Assembly (NCBI GenBank): GCA_018780265.1
Contig: JADMJV010000012.1
Span: 66,200-130,199, forward strand
Direction of reading: 5' to 3'
From: a bacterium
GTDB taxonomy: Bacteria > Vulcanimicrobiota > Xenobia > Xenobiales > JADMJV01
DNA: 64,000 nucleotides
The position numbers and the translations under genes are program-made. The notes under the pieces are model-generated. The model did not search any database. It saw only the letters and a list, made by a program, of their open reading frames with translations, and was not told where the DNA came from. Below are positions 49,357 to 58,017 of this stretch, piece by piece; positions within the stretch are counted from its first letter, which is position 1, and every line of letters starts with the position of its first letter.

Positions 49357-50586
49357 ATGCCAACTTTTGTATACGAGGCGCGTGATGCCACCGGCCAGCT
49401 GAGAAAAGACACGATTGAAGCTGCCAACTTGCGCGCTGCAACCCAGCGGCTGCAGGAGCAGCGGATGACCGTGATTCAGATCAAGGCGAAGGCTGCGGGC
49501 GCTGGGTCGGACGGAATCGCCGGTCTCTTGTCTCGCATGAGGAAGGTTGATGAACAGGCGCTGACTGTGTTCAGTCGTCAGTTTGCGACCATGATCAATG
49601 CCGGCCTGGCGATGGTTCGCTGTCTGGATATTCTGTCAGAGCAGACCGAGGATAAAAAGCTTCGGGAGACTCTGATTCAAGTTCGACGAGATGTTGAGGG
49701 CGGTTCTACGTTGTCGAACTCGCTGGCCAAGCATCCTCAGGTATTCTCTATGTTGTATATCAGCATGGTGAAGGCTGGTGAGATGGGCGGTGTGCTCGAC
49801 GAAGTTCTCGAGCGACTTGCCGGTTTTATGGAGAAAGACTTCGCTCTCAAGAAAAAAGTCAAGTCAGCCCTGACTTATCCGGTAGTGATTTTGCTTATGG
49901 CTTCCGGTATCGTGTTTTTCTTGGTAACGTACATTCTGCCCACCTTTGTTGCTCTCTTCGAGGGTATGAGTTTGGCTTTGCCGTTGCCGACGCAGATTCT
50001 TATTGCGGTAACCAAGGGGGCCAGAAATCCCGCAGTGATGATTCCACTAATCATCTTGCTGGGTATTGGCGGTTTCATGGTTGGGCAGTATATCAAGACG
50101 CCTGCCGGGCGCAAGCAGTATGACATGATGAAGTTGAACATTCCGGTCTTCGGTCTGCTTAACCGCAAAGTGTCGATTTCGCGGTTCTGTCGAACCCTGG
50201 GAACTTTGCTCTCCTCCGGTGTGCCCATTATGCAGGCCCTGGAGATTGTCGGCCGTGCCTCAGGCAACGAAATCATCGCTATGACGGTGACCAAGGTTCG
50301 TGAGAGTATTCGCGAGGGCGAATCGATTGCCAGTCCGCTCGGGGCGTCAGGGATGTTTCCTCCAATGGTTACGCAGATGGTGGCCGTCGGTGAGGAAACT
50401 GGTAACCTGGACGCAATGTTATCCAAAATTGCCGACTTCTATGATACGGAAGTCGAGTATATGTTATCCAGTTTGACATCGATGCTTGAACCTATCATGA
50501 TTGTGGGCATGGGCGGAATCGTGGGATTCATCGTGATCTCGGTATTCTTGCCTCTCTATCAACTGATTGGCAACATCGGCGGCTAG
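49357..50586 (+). CDS. pilC: Type IV pilus inner-membrane platform protein PilC
   Basis: 409 residues, ribosome site GGAGGAAGAGG. Two GspF domains of about 120 residues each (for example FSRQFATMINAGLAMVRCLDILSEQ and FCRTLGTLLSSGVPIMQALEIV) with three membrane segments (about 185-205, 225-245, 375-400). VAVGEETGNLDAML is the conserved loop in the second domain. It links the assembly and retraction ATPases to pilin addition. Followed by a terminator. Confidence 0.95.
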   Translation: MPTFVYEARDATGQLRKDTIEAANLRAATQRLQEQRMTVIQIKAKAAGAGSDGIAGLLSRMRKVDEQALTVFSRQFATMINAGLAMVRCLDILSEQTEDKKLRETLIQVRRDVEGGSTLSNSLAKHPQVFSMLYISMVKAGEMGGVLDEVLERLAGFMEKDFALKKKVKSALTYPVVILLMASGIVFFLVTYILPTFVALFEGMSLALPLPTQILIAVTKGARNPAVMIPLIILLGIGGFMVGQYIKTPAGRKQYDMMKLNIPVFGLLNRKVSISRFCRTLGTLLSSGVPIMQALEIVGRASGNEIIAMTVTKVRESIREGESIASPLGASGMFPPMVTQMVAVGEETGNLDAMLSKIADFYDTEVEYMLSSLTSMLEPIMIVGMGGIVGFIVISVFLPLYQLIGNIGG

Positions 50587-50616
50587 TAAGGGCGAGTCCC
50601 TGCCGAAGGCGAATAT

Positions 50617-50650
50617 GAAGAAGCGGGCTTCGGCCCGCTTCTTTCGTTTT
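50617..50650 (+). terminator. Intrinsic terminator after pilC
   Basis: Perfect stem GAAGCGGGC-TTCG-GCCCGCTTC, extended by AA/TT, then TTCGTTTT. The tetraloop and GC stem are classic. It separates pilT-pilC from the sigma factor operon. Confidence 0.88.
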
Positions 50651-50705
50651 GGTGTGAGTCGTGCCCTGTTGTGGCGCGTTTCTGGTTACAGGTTGATTTA
50701 TACTC

Positions 50706-51482
50706 ATGGACGCTGATGAAGATGATGATGTTCTGCACGATGACGAGTCGTCCGAAGAGGAAGCGGCCTTGTTTGAGGCGTTTCAGTCTACTCAGGCGGC
50801 GGAATTGCAGGAACAGTTGGTCGTCCGTCATTCCCGCCTGGTCGTGTCTCTGGTTCGGAAATTTCGCGGGCGGGCGGAATGGGAGGACCTGGTTCAAGTT
50901 GGCTACGTAGGTCTCTTGAAGGCGATTGGAGCCTATCGCCCCAAGTCGGGCAACCGCTTCTCCACCTATGCAACCCATTGCGTCCTGGGGGAGTTACGCC
51001 ATTTCCTTCGCGACCGTACCGAAACGGTGCGTCGGCCTCGCTGGTTGCAGGCGGTGTCGCGTAAAGTGGGTGCGTTCGTTGAGGCCTTCCTGCATGACCA
51101 CGAAAGGCTGCCTACGGTAACCGAGATATCCGAGGCGACCAACATCGCCAGGGATGGAGTTGTGGAGGTGCTGAAGGCAGGTTCCGTCATGTCTCTGGAG
51201 CAAATGCAAGGTGAGAGTGGCGGCCTTCAAGTGGGTCGAATCCGCAGTTTGCGTGAGGAGTCTTTCGTTTTGACCCTGGAGGATCGGATATGGCTGGATT
51301 CTGCCTTGGACCGTTTGCTAGAGGTTGAGAAGCAGATCGTGAAGATGTTCTTTTATAGTGACTTGAATCAAAGCCAGATTGCTGGCGAAACCGGTCTGTC
51401 GCCCAAGCGAGTTTCTCGTATCATGCGCCGAGCCTTGAATCGTTTGCAAGGGGTCATGAGGCTGGGAGGGAAGGGGGAGTAG
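50706..51482 (+). CDS. RNA polymerase sigma factor (sigma-70 family, B/F-like)
   Basis: 258 residues. An acidic N-terminus (MDADEDDDVLHDDESSEEE), then region 2 with DLVQVGYVGLLKAI and RFSTYATHCVLGELRHFLRD, which is closest to the SigB/SigF/SigG type. Region 3 (RLPTVTEISEATNI) and region 4 (LNQSQIAGETGLSPKRVSRIMRRAL) complete it. It is the first gene of an operon with pilD (2-base gap). It probably directs transcription of pilus or envelope genes; the target is unknown. No anti-sigma factor is adjacent. Confidence 0.9.
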   Translation: MDADEDDDVLHDDESSEEEAALFEAFQSTQAAELQEQLVVRHSRLVVSLVRKFRGRAEWEDLVQVGYVGLLKAIGAYRPKSGNRFSTYATHCVLGELRHFLRDRTETVRRPRWLQAVSRKVGAFVEAFLHDHERLPTVTEISEATNIARDGVVEVLKAGSVMSLEQMQGESGGLQVGRIRSLREESFVLTLEDRIWLDSALDRLLEVEKQIVKMFFYSDLNQSQIAGETGLSPKRVSRIMRRALNRLQGVMRLGGKGE

Positions 51483-51484
51483 CA

Positions 51485-52354
51485 ATGGATGACGAGACTT
51501 TTCGGCAGGTGTTGACCCTTTTTCGCGAGCCCAATCTGTTCGGTGGCTTCATTGCTGCTTATTTGGGCCTCATTGTTGGTAGCTTTTTGAATGTCGTCAT
51601 CTACAGGTTGCCTCTGCAGAGGTCCGTGGTGATGCCTGGCTCCGCCTGTGGCGGTTGCGGTGTGCCTCTACGCCCATGGCATAATATCCCGGTGCTTTCC
51701 TATTTGGCTCAAAGGGGGGGGTGCTCAACCTGTGGGTCGCCCTTTTCCTCGCGCTACATGTGGGTTGAGTTGATCTGCGGATTGGCGTCGGTAGGCCTCC
51801 TGGTGCATGACAGGGGTCTGGGAGTCGCATGGCTTTATCACTTCACGTTCTTTGCGATAGCTCTGGCTGTGTTTTTTACGGATGTAGACCACTGGATAAT
51901 TCCAGACGAAGTCAATCTCTTTGGAGTCCTGTTCGGGTGTTTTGCGGGAATTTTCTTGCCAAGCCGTGGAGACATGGATGTGTTTCAAGAGTTTTTTGGG
52001 TGGTCGATTGAGGGCAATTTTTGGGGGTCTCTGCTGGGCGTACTCGTCGGCATAGGCTTCTTTCGCTTCATTCAACTGCTTGGCTTGTTGGTGGCTCGAC
52101 AGGAGGCTATGGGGGATGGAGACGTGAAGTACGCGGCGGTTTTAGGGGCCTTTCTGGGCTGGCAGATGGCGCTGACGGCCTTCTTTCTCAGTTTCCTGTT
52201 AGGGGCCGTATATGCAGTGCCCCTGCTGTTAAGCAGTAAGGGCCGGGGTAAGGATCCCGTTCCGTTTGGAACTTTTATGTCGTTGGCGGCCGTACCGGTC
52301 GCCCTGTGGGGAGACTGGCTTTACGAGTGGTTCCTGCGCTTTGAACTCTATTAG
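51485..52354 (+). CDS. pilD: Prepilin peptidase / N-methyltransferase PilD
   Basis: 289 residues, A24 family. GSFLNVVIYRLP, two zinc-binding Cys pairs (CGGCG and CSTCG), then two Asp sites: FTDVDHWIIPDEV and GMGDGDVKYAA-type (here AMGDGDVKYA). It cuts prepilin leaders and methylates the new N-terminus, so it likely processes the pilins at 5400-8321. Seven or eight membrane helices. Two bases after the sigma factor gene. Confidence 0.95.
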   Translation: MDDETFRQVLTLFREPNLFGGFIAAYLGLIVGSFLNVVIYRLPLQRSVVMPGSACGGCGVPLRPWHNIPVLSYLAQRGGCSTCGSPFSSRYMWVELICGLASVGLLVHDRGLGVAWLYHFTFFAIALAVFFTDVDHWIIPDEVNLFGVLFGCFAGIFLPSRGDMDVFQEFFGWSIEGNFWGSLLGVLVGIGFFRFIQLLGLLVARQEAMGDGDVKYAAVLGAFLGWQMALTAFFLSFLLGAVYAVPLLLSSKGRGKDPVPFGTFMSLAAVPVALWGDWLYEWFLRFELY

Positions 52355-52519
52355 AGCTAGGGTCGATGGGGGCGGCGAATTCACGGGGTTCGGGCGGCCA
52401 TGAAAAGAATGCCGAAATGAGTGTCCCGTACAACAGGAGTTTGGGGTGTATCTCAGAAGACGGGCCGCCATCGATTGTAAGTACGATCAAAACCACTACA
52501 TAGAATTTAGGTCAGACTC

Positions 52520-52699
52520 GTGACACATAGCTTAAAGAGGACTTTCGGATCGGTCATCGAACAACGGGCCACAATTGCCGGGAATTTAAAAAAATTCCAA
52601 TCGAACAAGGTCTCTTTTCAAGTGTCGGAGAGCTTTTCCGGGGTTCGGTGCGCGGATCTGAATATCGACCTGGGGTCGGACAAGGAGGTGAGTAACTGA
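52520..52699 (+). CDS. Possible 59-residue protein ahead of pilM
   Basis: GTG at 52520, stop at 52699 one base before the pilM ATG. The product MTHSLKRTFGSVIEQRATIA... is amphipathic with plausible codon use, but GTG lacks a clear ribosome site. The pilM ribosome site (AAGGAGGTGA) lies inside its end. TTGTAA, 16 bases, TACATA about 20 bases upstream may be a promoter. Rest of the interval 52355-52700 shows nothing else. Confidence 0.33.
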   Translation: MTHSLKRTFGSVIEQRATIAGNLKKFQSNKVSFQVSESFSGVRCADLNIDLGSDKEVSN

Positions 52700-52700
52700 T

Positions 52701-53813
52701 ATGGCACTAGGGTTTCTGAAAAGCCTGTTTGGGCCCAAGCCCCCGGATACCGGCGCTCTAGACATCGGTAGCAATACCATCAAGTTGTGCCAGGTAATCG
52801 GTACCTCCGCGAATCTGCAATTGTATCGCTTTGTAACCTGTCCTACGCCTGCTGCTGCGATCAAGGACGGCGCGATTATGGAGTCGTCGTCCTTGGGGGA
52901 GGCGATTCGCGAGATGATTGCTCAAAACAACCTGGGCATCAAGAAGGTGATTACTTCGGTCGCGGGTCAACAGGTGGTGATTCGGCCGATTCCCATGCCT
53001 AAGATGCCCGTGAAAGAGCTGAGCCAGGCGATTCAGTTCGAGGCCGAGCGCTATTTGCCGTATTCCGTCACTGAGGCCCAGGTCTCTGGCAGCATTATTA
53101 GTGAAGATTCTGGCGACGGCAAGAATATGGAAGTGTTGCTGATTGCGGTTCCTAAAGAGATTACTGAGAAAACGAAGTTAGTGATCAGCGCGTCTGGCGT
53201 GGAGACGGGGGCAATTGATATTGAGCCGCTGGCGATTTATCGTTCTCTTAAGTTTTCGCTGGATGCCGAACAACTGTCTCGCACGTTTGCTTTGATAAAT
53301 TTGGGGGCGGCGACCACTAGCATCAGTGTCTTTAAGTCGGGTACCTTACGCCATTGTCGCACCGTGTCGGTCGCTGGCAACAGTTTTACGAAGGCCATCG
53401 GGCAGTCTCTGAATCTGTCGTTTGAAGAAGCTGAGCAGATTAAGAAGGAAAAAGGCGTTATCAAGGTTGACTCGGATTCGAATCCCTTGCCTCCCACGGC
53501 CATGAGAATTTTTAACGTCATCGATCCAGTTCTCAATGAACTAGTAACAGAAGTGCAGCGCTCGTTCGATTATTATCGTTCCCGTTACCGGGGAGAGGGA
53601 ATCGAGTCCGTGATTCTGTCGGGGGGCACCGCACGCTTCAAAAATCTTGACGCTTATCTCTCAGGTAAGTTAGGAGTTCGTTGCGAAGTGGCGAACCCAT
53701 TTCGTCGTGTTACGATTACTCGCGCCCAGGAGGCATCGTCCGAGCAAATTGCGGACCTGGCTCCGATGGCGGCTGTCGTGATGGGTCTTGCTTTGTATGA
53801 GGTAAAGACTTGA
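52701..53813 (+). CDS. pilM: Type IV pilus actin-like assembly protein PilM
   Basis: 370 residues with the ribosome site AAGGAGGTGA. FtsA/actin-like fold: ALDIGSNTIKLCQV (phosphate 1), ALINLGAATTSISVF (phosphate 2) and VILSGGTARFKNLDAYL (adenosine site). VAVPKEITEKTKLVIS is the PilM-type segment. It binds ATP and the N-terminus of PilN at the inner face of the membrane. Confidence 0.94.
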   Translation: MALGFLKSLFGPKPPDTGALDIGSNTIKLCQVIGTSANLQLYRFVTCPTPAAAIKDGAIMESSSLGEAIREMIAQNNLGIKKVITSVAGQQVVIRPIPMPKMPVKELSQAIQFEAERYLPYSVTEAQVSGSIISEDSGDGKNMEVLLIAVPKEITEKTKLVISASGVETGAIDIEPLAIYRSLKFSLDAEQLSRTFALINLGAATTSISVFKSGTLRHCRTVSVAGNSFTKAIGQSLNLSFEEAEQIKKEKGVIKVDSDSNPLPPTAMRIFNVIDPVLNELVTEVQRSFDYYRSRYRGEGIESVILSGGTARFKNLDAYLSGKLGVRCEVANPFRRVTITRAQEASSEQIADLAPMAAVVMGLALYEVKT

Positions 53814-53859
53814 ATAGAGTGAGACGGGATTATCCAAACCCTTCACCGGGAGGAAGACA

Positions 53860-54540
53860 ATGACAATCAAAGTAGACCTGCTGCCAACAGAGAAGCGAGG
53901 CTTTCAGATCGATCCGCTGGTGATCGTTTTGTTTGTGTTTGTCGTGGCAACCAGCGGGGCCTTTTACTACTATGGCCAGACTCTTGAGCAACAAATCAAG
54001 AAGATCGACGAAGACCGTGTGGTAGTCGAAGGCGAGATCAAGCGGTGTGAAACCGCCAAAAAAGCTATCGAGATGGAGAAGCAAAAGCTCGAGAAGTTGA
54101 AGCAGCAGTTTCAGCTTGTTAAGAGTTTGATGCATGATCCCCTCAAATATGCAAACCTAATGAGTGAGATTGGCGCTCTTCTGCCGGACACGGTGTTTAT
54201 CGATAACCTCAATATCGAGCCTGGCGCCAATAACATTTCATTCAATGGTACCGCCTCGGGGGCGCTACCGCTTTCAATCATTGCGGCCACGATGAAGAAT
54301 CTGAATGAGTCGGCCTATTTCGATGGGACGACGCTGCAGACGGCTAGTCGAAAGGGCGAAGGTGTGGATGTCTTTACCTTTGGCATGACGATTCACTTTG
54401 ACCCGCTGGCCGCGACGGACAGGCCGCCCGGAACCAAGGATGGTGCACCTATGCAGCAGCCTGAGCCGGTAGTTGACAGTGGCCCTGGCGGGCCAGATTC
54501 TCCAGCACCAGGCGGCGCTACGCCGAAACCGACACCGTAA
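53860..54540 (+). CDS. pilN: Type IV pilus alignment protein PilN
   Basis: 226 residues. Begins MTIKVDLLPTEKR, the short cytosolic motif (here I-x-V-x-LLP) that docks into PilM. One membrane helix (about 21-43), a coiled coil (45-85), and a C-terminal ferredoxin-like domain (about 95-185). A Pro-rich tail of about 40 residues follows, longer than in usual PilN. In operon between pilM and pilO. Confidence 0.9.
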   Translation: MTIKVDLLPTEKRGFQIDPLVIVLFVFVVATSGAFYYYGQTLEQQIKKIDEDRVVVEGEIKRCETAKKAIEMEKQKLEKLKQQFQLVKSLMHDPLKYANLMSEIGALLPDTVFIDNLNIEPGANNISFNGTASGALPLSIIAATMKNLNESAYFDGTTLQTASRKGEGVDVFTFGMTIHFDPLAATDRPPGTKDGAPMQQPEPVVDSGPGGPDSPAPGGATPKPTP

Positions 54541-54557
54541 AGGAGGTATGATAAGCA

Positions 54558-55202
54558 ATGACTACCCCTATGAAGTTGATCATCGCGATTATTGCGATTC
54601 TTCTCATCGGCGCCGGTTTCTACATGTTTGACTGGAGCGATAAGTGGGAGCGCAAGAAGTCTGCTGAAGCTGCCCTTGCGGGCAAAAGAGAAGAATTGAA
54701 GCAGCTCGAAGAAGCGATCAAAGAACTGCCCAAGCTACAACAAGAAGTTCGTGAAAAGCAGGAAGAACTGAATAAAGTTATTTCCAGCAAAATGAGCAAT
54801 GAGACCGCCGATGAGTTCGTGGGCAACTACCTGCGTGAAGTTGAGCGTCTCGTCGTTGAGCAGCAGAAGGTGACCAACGACTACACGTTCCAGATTAAGT
54901 CCATTTCGCCGGGAGCAGTCGCAGCGACGGCTGGTCCTGGTGGGCAGGGTGCTCCCCCCGCTGGGCCGGAGCAACCGGAAGCGTTGGCCGCTTTTCAAAC
55001 TCGCATCTTCAGCATGTCGATGACGGGCAAATACTCGACCATCGTCGACTTCCTCTATCAGTTAGGCGCCATGAAGCTTGACCGTTTGGTTACCATCAAT
55101 TCTCTTCGTCTCGGCAAGGGGAGTGAGGAAAAGGGCGGTGGCAGCCCAAGTCTTACAGTAGAACTCCCGATTACGGCCTACTTGAAGACCGGCACTAACT
55201 GA
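54558..55202 (+). CDS. pilO: Type IV pilus alignment protein PilO
   Basis: 214 residues, ribosome site AAGGAGG. One membrane helix (about 6-25), a Glu/Lys-rich coiled coil (30-80), and a PilO-type domain with an ExxE-K-Y-stretch, FSMSMTGKYSTIVDFLYQLGAMKLDRLVTINSL, the conserved strand-helix-strand that pairs with PilN. A flexible Ala/Gly/Pro loop (about 120-140) interrupts the domain. Confidence 0.9.
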   Translation: MTTPMKLIIAIIAILLIGAGFYMFDWSDKWERKKSAEAALAGKREELKQLEEAIKELPKLQQEVREKQEELNKVISSKMSNETADEFVGNYLREVERLVVEQQKVTNDYTFQIKSISPGAVAATAGPGGQGAPPAGPEQPEALAAFQTRIFSMSMTGKYSTIVDFLYQLGAMKLDRLVTINSLRLGKGSEEKGGGSPSLTVELPITAYLKTGTN

Positions 55203-55429
55203 GGTTTCAGTCTGGCCTCTGGCCTGGCTATAAAGAACTTACTAACTCAGCTGCCGCGGACCGCGGGTCCGGGGTGCATTTCAGGATGGGTGGTGATGAC
55301 TTAGGGACTCGGTTTACAAACACAAACAAAATGTGGCTATGACGGGTCCCAGTCGTTGTGGCCGATGGATGGCGCAGCCGTCCACTGTGATGCAGATTAT
55401 TTCGATATCTAAGGAGGTGGGTGAATTCT

Positions 55430-57550
55430 ATGCTTTCAGTCTCGCATAGAAGCTGGAGATTTTTGATGGCGCTCCTGGTGCTTGTTGGCTTCGCCTCGGT
55501 GGCATACGCCGAAGGTACGGTTACCGGCGTTAAGGTCGTCGGCGGCAGCAACACGGTTCGCATCGAAGTCTCTGCCAGCGGCCCTGTGCAGCATCGCGCT
55601 AAAGCACTTACCCAGCCGCAAAATCAAATCATCGTTGACGTCTTCCCGGCTAAGCTGGGGGGTAACGTCAAAGGCGATATGCCGATCAATAAGGGTTTGG
55701 TCAGCAGCGCTACTGTCAAACAGCTGACGGATAATACCGTCCGCATTACCGTAAGCACTATTAGCTTACCCGACTATAACGTAGTTACCGCAACGGGCTC
55801 GAAGGGCCTGACCCTGTCGGTTTCAACCGTCACGATGGCTGAGGGGAAAGTTTCGAACACCCCAGCTGAGCCGGTTCAACCGAGCGAGCCCGTCGCTGCA
55901 AAGCAACCCAAGCAGCCTAGGCAGCCGGTTGCCACCAACGTGGGTCACATTGCCGTTAAGCCGGCGCAGGTTGCGCAGGCTTCCCGGACCAGTGCCCCAA
56001 GAATGCAAGCGCTCTCGGGCGTTGGCCAGCAGACGTCGGCTCTTCGCCGCCGTCCCGCTCCTCGCCGGACCGTCAATCGCGTGAAGCTGGTGTCGTTAGA
56101 CTTCGTCAATGCTGACCTGGTCTACGTCATCAAGGTTCTGGCGAAAGAGATGGGCCGCAACGTCTATATCGGACCCGGCGTCGAAGGCTCGGTAACGGTT
56201 ACGCTGAAAAGCGTGCCCGTTGACGGTGCACTCGCCCTGATTCTAAAGATGCAAGAGAACGACATTGCCTACAAGTTGGTGGGCTACAACACTCTGATTG
56301 TGGCTGCTCCTGAAAAGGTCAACCAGATCGAAGAGGACATTCTCGGCAAGCAATTTGCTCCGAAGACCCCCGCAAATAGCGTTCGTCAGGAAGTTCTCCT
56401 GGAGAAAGCTCCCGCGGCTAAGGTCATCGGCTTCCTGCAGGGCCAGTATAAGAATGTTGAGTTCATTCCTCACCCCACGATGAACGGGTTCTACGCGGTA
56501 GGTAGCCGCGCAGACATCCTGTCCATCAAAAACGATGTTCCCAATCTAGACCGTGTTCCGGATGTACCACCTCCTCCCACACGGGAGTTCGTTCAGGTCA
56601 AGTATGGCGATTTGAATGAAGTGAAGTCTCTACTGTCCACGCTGGTGCCCGACGTTCAAATGAATGTTGACACTCGCCAGTCCACTTTGATTCTCGAGGG
56701 TGCCCCTGGTGCAATCGAGCAAGCGAAGGAACTGATGGACCAACTCGATAAACCTCTGGATCAGGTGGTGATCGAGTGTAAAGTGGTCGACTTAACGGAG
56801 GCCGGTCGTAAGAACCTCGGTGTCCTGTGGACCAGTGCCTCTGGCGCTGCTGGTGCTATGAACATTTCCTTCGAAGAAGCTTTCCGCGGTACCCTGGCGG
56901 TTCCGCTGAACGGCACCCAACTTACCCAATCTGGGCCTTTCCAACTGATCGGTAACTTGCAGCAAGGAATTGGTGCCTTCCAGGGCTTTCAGTCCATTAC
57001 GGGCAACACCGCCTTCCCGCTCGGTATCGGCAATTTTGCCCGCACCGGTCTGGCCATGGAGGCTAACCTGAATTTCCTGGTATCTCAGAACGAAGCCAAA
57101 GTGTTGGCTTCGCCCCGAGTGGCAGCTCAGAGTGGCACCGAAGCTCAGATTCACATCGGCGACAAGTTCCCCATTGTCTACTTCGACCCGCGCGCCGGTC
57201 AATTCCAGGTAAACTATGTTGATATCGGTATCAAGTTGGACGTAACTGCCAATGTGAAATCCGATGGCTACGTGGTCTGCAAGATCCTCCCTGAGGTTAG
57301 CACCCTGGTCGAATTGGTGAACAACCAGTATCCTCGTACTGCGGTACGTAAGGTTACGACTGACGCTCGAATCAAAGACGGCGAGACGCTTGTTCTCGGC
57401 GGCCTGATTCGCGAAGAAGACATCACTGCAGTGCAGAAGATTCCGTTGCTGGGCGACCTGCCCATCTTTGGAGCTATGTTCCGCAACACCTCGGTCACCA
57501 AGACTCGTAACGAAGTGGTCATCATGCTGACCCCCCAAATTATGAAGTAG
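55430..57550 (+). CDS. pilQ: Type IV pilus secretin PilQ
   Basis: 706 residues from the ATG at 55430 (AAGGAGGTG 10 bases before; GTG at 55421 is too close to it). Signal peptide (about 1-28; ends AYA). One AMIN domain (about 30-130) for peptidoglycan binding, a Pro/Gln linker, an STN-like domain and two N-domains (about 210-460), then the secretin gate (about 470-705) with VASPRVAAQSGTEAQIHIGDKFP and KDGETLVLGGLIREED. Forms the outer-membrane pilus pore. A 227-base gap before it holds no gene, so no PilP lipoprotein is encoded in the usual place. A terminator follows. Confidence 0.95.
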   Translation: MLSVSHRSWRFLMALLVLVGFASVAYAEGTVTGVKVVGGSNTVRIEVSASGPVQHRAKALTQPQNQIIVDVFPAKLGGNVKGDMPINKGLVSSATVKQLTDNTVRITVSTISLPDYNVVTATGSKGLTLSVSTVTMAEGKVSNTPAEPVQPSEPVAAKQPKQPRQPVATNVGHIAVKPAQVAQASRTSAPRMQALSGVGQQTSALRRRPAPRRTVNRVKLVSLDFVNADLVYVIKVLAKEMGRNVYIGPGVEGSVTVTLKSVPVDGALALILKMQENDIAYKLVGYNTLIVAAPEKVNQIEEDILGKQFAPKTPANSVRQEVLLEKAPAAKVIGFLQGQYKNVEFIPHPTMNGFYAVGSRADILSIKNDVPNLDRVPDVPPPPTREFVQVKYGDLNEVKSLLSTLVPDVQMNVDTRQSTLILEGAPGAIEQAKELMDQLDKPLDQVVIECKVVDLTEAGRKNLGVLWTSASGAAGAMNISFEEAFRGTLAVPLNGTQLTQSGPFQLIGNLQQGIGAFQGFQSITGNTAFPLGIGNFARTGLAMEANLNFLVSQNEAKVLASPRVAAQSGTEAQIHIGDKFPIVYFDPRAGQFQVNYVDIGIKLDVTANVKSDGYVVCKILPEVSTLVELVNNQYPRTAVRKVTTDARIKDGETLVLGGLIREEDITAVQKIPLLGDLPIFGAMFRNTSVTKTRNEVVIMLTPQIMK

Positions 57551-57572
57551 TCTCAGACCGGAGTAAGATAAG

Positions 57573-57607
57573 CAGGGATCGGGTAACCGGTCCCTGTTTT
57601 CTTTTTT
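57573..57607 (+). terminator. Intrinsic terminator after pilQ
   Basis: CAGGGATCGG-GTAA-CCGGTCCCTG, ten pairs with one GU, then TTTTCTTTTTT. Confidence 0.9.
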
Positions 57608-57636
57608 GAAGGTATTCAAGTATTGAGAGGTGAGTA

Positions 57637-58017
57637 ATGGCCGGCGAACCAGCGATTCGAGTGATGATGATGCCTCGCGAGACCAACGGGCAGGGCACCA
57701 TCTTTGGGGGAGTTCTACTCAGTTATATCGACCAGGCAGGTGCAGTGGCAGCTCAGAGACGCTCAAGCTATCGCGTAGTCACGGTTGCCATGGAGAAGGT
57801 CGAGTTTAAGCAGTCGGTGCTGGTGGGCGACCTGGTGAGTTTTTACAGCACTCTGGTCAAGGTTGGGCGAACCAGTCTGACCGTAGACGTGAACGTGGTG
57901 GCCGAGCGATTCCATAGTGGCGTGTCCCGCAACCTTGAGGTGACTCAGGCCACGTTGATTTTTGTGTCGATTGACGAGCAGGGTCGACCGGTGCCCCATG
58001 GGGTCACCGTTGTCTAG
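57637..58017 (+). CDS. Acyl-CoA thioesterase (hotdog fold, YciA-like)
   Basis: 126 residues, ribosome site GAGAGGTGA. Motif NGQGTIFGGVLLSYIDQAGAVAA has the catalytic-loop FGG and Asp of the acyl-CoA hydrolase group; VEFKQSVLVGDLVSFYSTLVKVGRTSLTV completes the fold. It releases CoA from acyl-CoA. Its end overlaps the convergent FadJ-type gene by 4 bases; together with the thiolase this region handles fatty acids. Confidence 0.88.
   Translation: MAGEPAIRVMMMPRETNGQGTIFGGVLLSYIDQAGAVAAQRRSSYRVVTVAMEKVEFKQSVLVGDLVSFYSTLVKVGRTSLTVDVNVVAERFHSGVSRNLEVTQATLIFVSIDEQGRPVPHGVTVV

Noticed and set aside
50699..50705. TATACT one base before the sigma factor ATG as a promoter
   Set aside because: Transcription from it would begin inside the gene and no in-frame start follows nearby; it is probably chance.
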